Of a stretch of 8,438 nucleotides of DNA, positions 1-6,400 are shown piece by piece. Numbering within the stretch: position 1 is the first letter of the stretch; every line of letters begins with the position of its first letter. The stretch lies in the NCBI GenBank assembly GCA_934572445.1, contig CAKTLD010000087.1:1-8438 (forward strand). The letters run 5' to 3'. The notes beneath the pieces are model-generated. The model was not told where the DNA came from and did not search any database. It saw nothing but the letters and a program-made list of their open reading frames with translations. This stretch comes from an uncultured Oscillospiraceae bacterium. Its GTDB lineage: Bacteria; Bacillota; Clostridia; Oscillospirales; Oscillospiraceae. Both the position numbers and the translations under genes were made by a program.

Positions 1-369
1 ATGGCACGTATTGCCGGTATTGACCTGCCCAAGGATAAGCGAATCGAAATCGGTTTGACTTATATCTATGGTATTGGCAGAAAGAGTGCTCAGGAGATCC
101 TGGCACAGACAGGCGTGAACCCCGACACCCGCGTGAAGGACCTGACCGACGCCGACGAAGCCAAGCTTCGTGAAGCGATCGACCACGGCTACATCGTGGA
201 AGGCGACCTTCGCCGCCAGACCGCGCTGGACATCAAGCGCTTGAGCGAGATCGGCTGCTATCGCGGCACCCGTCATCGCCGCGGCCTGCCCGTTCGCGGC
301 CAGCGCAGCAAGACCAACGCACGCACCCGCAAGGGCCCCAAGAAGACCATTGCGAACAAGAAGAAGTAA
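1..369 (+). CDS. rpsM: 30S ribosomal protein S13
   Basis: Small-subunit protein of the 30S head; the family contacts 16S rRNA, tRNA and the intersubunit bridge to the 50S. The 122 residues match the usual bacterial length. The N-terminus ([14 protein letters not shown]), the helix-hairpin region around YIYGIG (residues 21-26) and the basic tail from about residue 86 ([15 protein letters not shown], then [12 protein letters not shown]) are hallmarks of S13. The ATG is the first base of the window, so its ribosome binding site and any upstream regulatory site are not visible; the start is chosen on family alignment. It is the first of five co-directional genes of the alpha operon, and its stop codon overlaps the rpsK Shine-Dalgarno sequence. 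Confidence 0.98.
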   Translation: MARIAGIDLPKDKRIEIGLTYIYGIGRKSAQEILAQTGVNPDTRVKDLTDADEAKLREAIDHGYIVEGDLRRQTALDIKRLSEIGCYRGTRHRRGLPVRGQRSKTNARTRKGPKKTIANKKK

Positions 370-385
370 GGAGGGAGAATAGAAT

Positions 386-790
386 ATGGCTAGCAATGCT
401 AAGAACGGCAAGAAGGTTATCCGCCGCCGCCGCGAGAAAAAGAATATCGAGCGTGGTCAGGTCCACATTCGTTCTTCCTTCAACAACACCATGGTCACGG
501 TGACCGACTCCCAGGGCAATGCCCTTTCCTGGGCTTCCTCCGGCGGACTCGGCTTCCGCGGCAGCAAGAAGTCCACTCCCTTCGCCGCGCAGAGCGCCGC
601 TGAGACGGCCGCCACCGCCGCGATGGAGCACGGCCTCAAGACCGTCGAGGTCTTCGTCAAGGGCCCCGGCCAGGGCCGTGAAGCTGCGATCCGCGCCCTG
701 CAGGCTGTCGGCCTCGAGGTCACGATGATCAAGGACGTCACGCCCATTCCTCATAATGGCTGCCGTCCCCCCAAGCGCCGTCGCGTCTAA
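386..790 (+). CDS. rpsK: 30S ribosomal protein S11
   Basis: Small-subunit protein of the 30S platform, near the mRNA exit and the E site. It has 134 residues, slightly longer than the common 127-130 because of a basic N-terminal extension with an RRRREKK run. Diagnostic stretches are [15 protein letters not shown] (about residues 27-41), [14 protein letters not shown] and the near-invariant C-terminus [18 protein letters not shown]. The start is supported by AAGGAGGG at 368-375, which overlaps the rpsM stop, with 10 nt between it and the ATG. The 16-nt gap to rpsM fits co-transcription. An opposite-strand open frame across this gene is a GC-rich shadow. Confidence 0.98.
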   Translation: MASNAKNGKKVIRRRREKKNIERGQVHIRSSFNNTMVTVTDSQGNALSWASSGGLGFRGSKKSTPFAAQSAAETAATAAMEHGLKTVEVFVKGPGQGREAAIRALQAVGLEVTMIKDVTPIPHNGCRPPKRRRV

Positions 791-812
791 TTAGATTAGG
801 AGGTATAAGCAA

Positions 813-1442
813 ATGGCAAGATATACCGGAGCAGTCTGCCGCCTGTGCCGCAGAGAGGGCCAGAAGCTCTTCCTCAAGGGCGATCGCTGCTATACGGATA
901 AGTGCGCTCTCGAGCGTCGCGCTTACGCGCCCGGGATGCATGGCAATGCAAGAAACAAGAAGATGAGCGAGTATGGCGTGCAGCTGCGTGAGAAGCAGAA
1001 GGCCCGTCGTTACTACGGCGTTCTCGAGAGCCAGTTCGCTGAGTACTTCGAGATGGCCTCCAAGCGCAAGGGCATGACGGGTGAGAACCTGCTTGCGATC
1101 CTTGAGTCCCGCCTGGACAACGTCGTTTATCGCCTTGGCTTTGCGATGAGCCGCGCGGAGGCTCGTCAGCTCGTCCGTCATGGTCACTTCACCATTAACG
1201 GCAAGAAGGCCAACATCCCCTCCATGCTCGTCAATGTCGGCGACGTCATCGAGCTGAAGGATACTTCCCGCTCCCTCGACAAGTTCAAGGGTTCCCTCGA
1301 GGCCAATGCCTCCCGCGTGATTCCCAAGTGGCTTGAGATGGATAAGACCCACAACACCGCGAAAGTCGTTGCAGTTCCCGCTCGTGAGGATATCGACCTT
1401 CCGATCGAGGAGCACCTCATCGTCGAGTTGTACTCCAAGTAA
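813..1442 (+). CDS. rpsD: 30S ribosomal protein S4, zinc-binding (C+) form
   Basis: Primary 16S rRNA-binding protein that nucleates assembly of the 30S body; in many bacteria it also regulates its own operon. At 209 residues it is of normal length. The N-terminal domain has four cysteines (C9, C12, C26, C31) in the C-x2-C-x13-C-x4-C pattern of the zinc-containing C+ form. The S4 RNA-binding domain spans about residues 99-160 ([11 protein letters not shown], then [18 protein letters not shown]). A near-perfect Shine-Dalgarno sequence, TAGGAGGT at 797-804, sets the start. Its place inside the alpha operon, between S11 and alpha, is typical of Clostridia and differs from Bacillus, where rpsD is separate. 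No S4 binding site can be judged because the operon start is outside the window. Confidence 0.98.
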   Translation: MARYTGAVCRLCRREGQKLFLKGDRCYTDKCALERRAYAPGMHGNARNKKMSEYGVQLREKQKARRYYGVLESQFAEYFEMASKRKGMTGENLLAILESRLDNVVYRLGFAMSRAEARQLVRHGHFTINGKKANIPSMLVNVGDVIELKDTSRSLDKFKGSLEANASRVIPKWLEMDKTHNTAKVVAVPAREDIDLPIEEHLIVELYSK

Positions 1443-1524
1443 TCGGCGGCGAGCCCTCAACAGACACGAGCATGAAATTTGGTGTGGCTGTTAAGGTCAC
1501 AGAATCGAAAAGGAGGGTAACTGC

Positions 1525-2478
1525 ATGATTGAAATCGAAAAGCCCAAGATCGAGTGTTTGGAAGATCCCGCAAACGGCTCTTACGGCAAGTTCGTTGTGG
1601 AGCCTCTTGAGCGCGGCTACGGTATCACGCTGGGCAATGCGCTCCGCCGCATTATGCTTTCGTCTCTGCCCGGCACCGCAGCAACGTCGATCAAGATCGC
1701 CGGCGTCCAGCACGAGTTTTCCACCATCCCCGGCGTGAAGGAGGATGTGACGGAGATCGTGCTTAACGTCAAGAGCCTGATCACCCGCCTGCACAATGCG
1801 GACGGTATCAAGACCGTCTATATTGAAGCGGTTGGTCCCTGCGAGGTCAAAGCGGGCGACATCAAGTGCGACAGCGAGGTCGAGGTCCTGAATCCGGACC
1901 TGCACATCGCAACGCTTGACGCCGGTGCGACGCTCAACATGGAGCTGACGCTCTCTCACGGCCGCGGTTATGTTTCCGCAGACCGCAACAAGACGGCGCA
2001 GACGGCTATTGGCGTCATTCCTGTCGACTCGATCTACACGCCGGTTTACAAGGTGAACTACACCGTGGAGAACACCCGTGTGGGCAACATGACCGATTTC
2101 GACAAGCTGACGCTCGAGGCTTGGACCGACGGGACGATCACCCCGCGTGATGCGGTCTCTCTCGGCGCCAAGATTCTCTGCGACCACTTCTCACTCTTTA
2201 CCGACCTTTCCGATGCGATGGGCAGCAAGTCCACCGTCGTGGAGAAGGCAGAGGCCCAGCGCGACAAGGTGCTGGAGCTGACGATCGAGGAGCTGGATCT
2301 CAGCGTGCGCAGCTTCAACTGTCTCAAGCGTGCCAATATCAACACGGTCGAGGATCTAATCTCCAAGACCGAGGATGATATGATGAAGGTGAGGAACCTT
2401 GGCCGCAAGAGCCTCGAAGAGGTCATCAACAAGCTGGCGATGATGGGGCTGTCCCTGGCCAGCGAAGATAACAACTAA
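1525..2478 (+). CDS. rpoA: DNA-directed RNA polymerase alpha subunit
   Basis: The alpha dimer scaffolds assembly of beta and beta', and its C-terminal domain contacts UP-element DNA and activators. The protein has 317 residues, the usual size in Firmicutes. The N-terminal assembly domain (about 1-230) carries the signature [18 protein letters not shown] at 33-50. A linker of about 20 residues leads to the C-terminal domain at about 253-312. There the DNA-contacting arginine and asparagine equivalent to E. coli R265 and N268 are R262 and N265 in SVRSFNCLK, followed by the [10 protein letters not shown] helix-hairpin-helix region. The start has AGGAGGG at 1511-1517, 7 nt upstream. The 82-nt gap from rpsD is the longest within this gene cluster. 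I see no convincing promoter there, so read-through from upstream is the simplest view. Confidence 0.98.
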   Translation: MIEIEKPKIECLEDPANGSYGKFVVEPLERGYGITLGNALRRIMLSSLPGTAATSIKIAGVQHEFSTIPGVKEDVTEIVLNVKSLITRLHNADGIKTVYIEAVGPCEVKAGDIKCDSEVEVLNPDLHIATLDAGATLNMELTLSHGRGYVSADRNKTAQTAIGVIPVDSIYTPVYKVNYTVENTRVGNMTDFDKLTLEAWTDGTITPRDAVSLGAKILCDHFSLFTDLSDAMGSKSTVVEKAEAQRDKVLELTIEELDLSVRSFNCLKRANINTVEDLISKTEDDMMKVRNLGRKSLEEVINKLAMMGLSLASEDNN

Positions 2479-2488
2479 TGACTGTAAA

Positions 2489-2507
2489 CTACGCGGTCTG
2501 CGCGTAG
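2489..2507 (+). other. Intercistronic hairpin between rpoA and rplQ
   Basis: CTACGCG (2489-2495) and CGCGTAG (2501-2507) form a perfect 7-bp GC-rich stem with a 5-nt loop, 10 nt after the rpoA stop. No T-run follows; the next bases are purine-rich, so it is not an intrinsic terminator. It could be an RNA processing or mRNA-stability element, or could tune rplQ translation. The rplQ Shine-Dalgarno sequence at 2534-2540 lies well outside the stem. The structure is seen directly; a function is inferred. Confidence 0.5.
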
Positions 2508-2549
2508 GAAGAAAGTCGACAACTTATCCTTACAAGGAGGAAAACCACT

Positions 2550-2891
2550 ATGCCCGGAACTCGTAAGCTCGGTAAGACTACCGATCAGCGTATGGCGATG
2601 CTCCGTCAGCAGGTCACCGATTTCCTGGATAACGGCAAGATGGAGACCACGGTCACCCGCGCCAAGGAGATCAAGCCCATGGCTGAGAAGATGATCACCC
2701 TCGGCAAGAAGGGCGATCTGGCGGCTTACCGTCAGGCGATGAGCTTCATCACCCGCGAGGATGTCTGCAAGAAGCTGTTCAAGGAGATCGCTCCCGGCTA
2801 TGCTGAGCGCAACGGCGGTTACACCCGTATCGTTCGCACCGGCGTGCGCCGCGGCGATGCTGCGGAGACCGCGATGATCGAGCTGGTGTAA
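2550..2891 (+). CDS. rplQ: 50S ribosomal protein L17
   Basis: Large-subunit protein near the exit-tunnel side of the 50S. The 113 residues are typical of the bacterial family. The N-terminal signature [17 protein letters not shown], the conserved helix [24 protein letters not shown] (about 32-55, the family's METT..RAKE..P.AEK.ITL pattern) and the C-terminus [23 protein letters not shown] identify it. AAGGAGG at 2534-2540 with a 9-nt spacer fixes the start. It is the last gene of the ribosomal cluster: the stop is followed within 36 nt by the strong terminator at 2927-2976. The 71-nt gap after rpoA contains a small hairpin. Confidence 0.98.
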   Translation: MPGTRKLGKTTDQRMAMLRQQVTDFLDNGKMETTVTRAKEIKPMAEKMITLGKKGDLAAYRQAMSFITREDVCKKLFKEIAPGYAERNGGYTRIVRTGVRRGDAAETAMIELV

Positions 2892-2926
2892 GCCAAAGCT
2901 CAACAGGTCAACAGCTGAACTGAAGT

Positions 2927-2980
2927 AAAAAGCCCTTTTGTATGGCAGATCGCGAAGCCATACAAAAGGGCTTTTTATAT
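2927..2980. terminator. Strong rho-independent terminator of the ribosomal operon, symmetric
   Basis: The arms 2927-2946 and 2957-2976 are perfectly complementary over 20 bp around a 10-nt loop. The right arm ends in GGGCTTTTT and is followed by ATATTG. The outer A/T pairs give an A-tract before and a T-tract after the GC-containing core, so the element works in principle on both strands. On the + strand it ends the rplQ transcript; on the - strand it would catch read-through past secG. Confidence 0.93.
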
Positions 2981-3000
2981 TGTCCAAACGCGCAGAAAAT

Positions 3001-3034
3001 AAAGAGAGCGGAAGCAATGCTTCCGCTCTCTTTT
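3001..3034. terminator. Rho-independent terminator of secG, bidirectional
   Basis: A perfect 15-bp stem (3001-3015 with 3019-3033) encloses an AAT loop. Read on the - strand, the hairpin follows the secG stop by 17 nt and ends in CTCTCTTTATTTT, a good U-rich tail. Read on the + strand it ends in CTCTCTTTTCAT and forms a second barrier behind the rplQ terminator. The convergent genes are therefore separated by two back-to-back terminators. Confidence 0.88.
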
Positions 3035-3050
3035 CATAGATCCGCTGATC

Positions 3051-3278
3051 TTACAGCATATTCAGCGCGAGCGTCAGGACGATGAACGCAGCGCCGACCC
3101 ACTTGGTGGCGCGGGCGAGCTTGGCGTCCATGCTCTTGGCCTTGTTCTTCGCCATAAAGGAATCGGCAACGCCGCCGATCGCGCCACTCAGGCCGGCGGA
3201 CTTGCCGCTCTGGAAGAGGACGACGGCGATAACGAACAGGCCGCAGAGAAGCTGAAGAATCGTAATAAATAAAGTCAT
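3051..3278 (-). CDS. secG: Preprotein translocase subunit SecG
   Basis: Small membrane subunit of the SecYEG channel that helps SecA-driven protein export. The 75-residue chain has two hydrophobic segments, about residues 4-22 (FITILQLLCGLFVIAVVLF) and 59-74. Between them is the signature loop QSGKSAGLSGAIGG (about 23-36), which identifies SecG, followed by a lysine-rich stretch. I chose the ATG at 3278 rather than an in-frame TTG at 3293: GGAGG at 3287-3291 lies 8 nt upstream of this ATG, whereas the TTG codon itself runs into that Shine-Dalgarno sequence. The gene has its own promoter (3333-3361) and terminator (3001-3034), so it is monocistronic and convergent with rplQ. Confidence 0.95.
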   Translation of the reverse strand: MTLFITILQLLCGLFVIAVVLFQSGKSAGLSGAIGGVADSFMAKNKAKSMDAKLARATKWVGAAFIVLTLALNML

Positions 3279-3286
3279 GGTGAAAA

Positions 3287-3291
3287 CCTCC
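3287..3291 (-). promoter_or_regulatory. Ribosome binding site that fixes the secG start
   Basis: On the - strand GGAGG is followed by 8 nt (TTTTCACC) and then ATG at 3278. This spacing supports the shorter 75-residue SecG. An upstream in-frame TTG would overlap this site and have no site of its own. Confidence 0.85.
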
Positions 3292-3332
3292 AAATCGTTG
3301 AACGTGCGATCACGCTATATTCACAGGTATTG

Positions 3333-3361
3333 ATAATACCATATTGAGGCACGAAAAGCAA
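3333..3361 (-). promoter_or_regulatory. secG promoter, sigma-A type with extended -10
   Basis: On the - strand TTGCTT (-35, 3356-3361) is separated by exactly 17 bp from TATTAT (-10, 3333-3338), which is preceded by TGG, giving the TGn extended -10. Transcription should start near 3325, leaving a leader of about 45-50 nt before the secG ATG. The -35 lies inside an inverted repeat that may end the upstream gene's message. Confidence 0.8.
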
Positions 3362-3383
3362 GATAATTTTTTGCTTTTCGCGC
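3349..3383 (-). terminator. Possible 3' hairpin of the giant gene, overlapping the secG -35
   Basis: The - strand transcript can form a 13-bp stem (3371-3383 with 3349-3361) that includes one G-U pair, with a 9-nt AT-rich loop; 10 bp are perfect in DNA. The wobble pair exists only in the leftward RNA (it is a C-A mismatch in the other), which fits a role in the message of the gene ending at 3442, 58 nt upstream. No clear U-tract follows the stem, so it is a poor intrinsic terminator. The alternative is an operator over the secG -35. Confidence 0.4.
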
Positions 3384-3441
3384 TTTTGCATACTACGGCG
3401 ACGAGGATACAGAAGAGAGGGATGCCGCGCTGCGCCTGTGC

Positions 3442-6400
3442 TCAGACGGCGGCAAATGCTTCCGGCTGCGGCGTGCCGGCCGCGGCGGTATTCTCAGTGT
3501 GCAGCGCGCGCTGGGCCGCAGTCAGCATGAGCTTGATGCGGTTGAGTTGATTGACCTCGCTCGCGCCGGGGTCATAGTCTACGGCGACAATGTTCGCATT
3601 GGGGTAGGCGGTGCGCAGCGCCTTGATGACACCCTTGCCGACTACATGATTCGGCAGGCACGCGAACGGCTGGATGCAAACGATGTTCGGCGTGCCGGAA
3701 GTGATGAGCTCGACCATCTCACCGGCGAGGAACCAACCCTCGCCGTATTGATTGCCGATGGAGAGGAAGGGCCGCGCAAGGTCGGCGACGTGGCCGATGG
3801 GACAGGGCGGGTCAAAGCGCTTACTGGCGCGCAGAGCGTCGCTGGCAGGCTTGCGGATACGCTCGAGCAGCGGCACGCCTAGCTTAGCGCTGGCGGAGCA
3901 TTTCCAGCTCTGACCAAGATGGGTGTGGCGATAGTCCTGCTCGTAGATCGTGGCGGCGAAGAAGTCGAGCAGATCGGGCACGACGGCTTCGGCTCCCTCG
4001 CGCTCCAGCAGTTCGACAAGGTAGTTGTTGGCCAGCGGCATATACTTGACGAGGATCTCGCCGACGATGCCGACGCGCGGTTTTTGAAGCGCTTCGTCAA
4101 TAGGCAGAGCATCAAAGTCCGCAACGATACCGCGGCAGAGAGCGCTGTAGCTGTATTTGGGGTGAGGCGAGGTGAGGGCGTCGATGCAGAGGCCGCGCCA
4201 CTTGCGGTGCAGCGCGTCCGCACTGCCCTTGGTGAGTTCGTAGGGACGCACGCGGTAGAGGCAGCGCATCAGCAGGTCGCCCAGCACCACGCCCTTGAAG
4301 CCTGCGGCGATCATGGCGGGCTTAAGACGAAAGCCTTCGTTCGTCTCCATGCCGTTGGCGTTGAAGGAGATGACGGGAATGTGCTCCAGCCCCGCCTTTT
4401 TGAGCGCGCGGCGGATGAAGGCGATATAGTTGCTCGCGCGGCAGCAGCCGCCGGTCTGCGACATGATGAGCGCCAGATGGTCGGTGTCATAGCGTCCGGA
4501 GAGCACCGCCTCCATGAACTGGCCGACAACGGTGATGGAGGGGAAACAGGCGTCGTTGTTGACGAATTTGAGACCCATATCGATGGCGCTGCGGTCATCG
4601 TTCTGCAGCACCTCGAAGTTGTAGCCGTAGCGGCGAAAGACAGGCTCAATGATGTCAAAGTGGATGGGGCTCATCTGGGGGGCAAGGATGGTCCAGCGCT
4701 CGCGCTGCATCCGCTTCGTGTAATATGCGCGCTCGTAGGGATGCGTGAGCGGGGCGGAGCGGATACCGCGTTCACGCCGCATGGCGACGGCGGCGAGCAG
4801 CGAGCGGATGCGGATGCGCACGGCGCCGAGGTTGTTGACCTCGTCGATCTTGAGGCAGGTATAGAGCTTGCCGCCCTGCTCCAGAAGCTCGCAGACCTCG
4901 TCGGTCGTGACGGCGTCTAGGCCGCAGCCAAATGAGTTGAGCTGGATGAGCTCCAGATCGTCACGCCCGCAGACAAATTCCGCCGCGGTGTATAATCTCG
5001 AATGATAGACCCATTGGTCATTTACGCGCACAGGGCGCTTGGGCGTAAAGTCGATGGGCAGGCAGTCCTCGGTCAGCACGGTGAGGCCATAGGCCGCGAT
5101 CAGCTCAGGAATACCGTGATTGATCTCGGGATCGACGTGGTAAGGGCGTCCGGCCAGCACAATGCCGCTGCCGCCCGCTTTCTCCATCGCCGCAAGCGCC
5201 TTTGCGCCCGCGGCGCGGATATCCGCTTTAGCGCGCTGCTGCTCCTGCCATGCTCGCTCCACGGCGCGGCGCGTTTCCGCTTCGGGGATGTCCCAGGTCA
5301 CGCGGCAGAAGTGCGCGAGCCGGTCAGCGGCGGTCTTTTCGCTCGTCAGGGCGAGGAAGGGGCGGAGGTAGCGCACGGAGCCGTTGGTCACGGCTTCGAC
5401 GTTGTTCTTGATGTTCTCCGGATAGGAGACGACGATGGGGCAGTTGTAGTGATTCTGCGCGCCCGGTACCTCCTGATGCTCGAAAAAGACGCAGGGGTGG
5501 AAGATAGTCTTCACGCCGTGGTCGATGAGCCACTGGGCGTGACCGTGGGCGAGCTTGGCGGGGTAGCACTCGGATTCCGAAGGAATGCTCTCCATGCCCA
5601 GCTCGTAGACCGCGCGCGTGGAAAACGGGGAGAGTATGACGCGGAAGCCGAGGTCGCGGAAGAACGTCGCCCAGAACGGATAGTTTTCATACATGTTCAG
5701 CACGCGCGGGATGCCGATCTCGCCGCGCGGCGCGTTTTCGGGCTCGAGCGGGGGATAGGCGAACATGCGTTCGCGCTTGTAGGCAAAAATGTTTTCTCCG
5801 GGGGTGACGTTCGTTTCCCCGCGCAGCGCCTTTTCGCAGCGGTTGCCGCTGATGTGCCGCCGTCCGCCGGGGAAGATGCTGACCGTGAGCATGCAATGAT
5901 TCTGGCAGCCCTGGCAGCGCGCGGCGGAGGTCTTGTAGGTGAGCTGCTCGATCTCATCAAGCGGGAGCATCGTACTCTTTTGACCGTGATAACGGTCGCG
6001 CGCGAGCAGCGCTGCGCCGAACGCGCCCATGATGCCCGCGATGTCGGGGCAGGTCACCTGCGCGCCGGAGATGCGCTCGAACGCGCGCAGCACGGCCTCG
6101 TTGAAGAACGTACCGCCCTGCACGACGACGTGCGAGCCGAGCTCGCTCGCGTCGGAGAGCTTGATGACCTTGTAGAACGCGTTTTTGATGACAGAATAGG
6201 CAAGACCGGCGGAGATATCGGAGACGCTTGCGCCCTCCTTCTGCGCCTGCTTGACGTTGGAATTCATAAACACTGTGCAGCGCGTGCCGAGGTCGACAGG
6301 GGCCTTGGCAAAAAGCGCCTCGTGCGCGAATTCCTGCGCCGTCATGCCGAGAGAGTTGGCGAAATTTTCAAGGAACGAGCCGCAGCCGGACGAGCAGGCT

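Noticed and set aside
1443..1524. Possible internal promoter before rpoA
   Set aside because: I found no -35/-10 pair with acceptable hexamers and spacing in this 82-nt gap, so co-transcription with rpsD is the simpler reading.
738..2187. Long - strand open frames across rpsD and rpoA (240 and 256 codons)
   Set aside because: They are shadows of two unmistakable housekeeping genes and share no recognisable sequence with known proteins.
3279..3293. A TTG start that would add five residues to SecG
   Set aside because: The codons overlap the GGAGG that serves the ATG at 3278, and SecG proteins begin at or close to the first membrane segment.
3919..4920. A 333-codon open frame on the + strand, also antisense to the giant gene
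   Set aside because: Same GC-driven shadow pattern, no family motif, and no ribosome binding site of note; the - strand protein carries the conserved cysteine motifs here.
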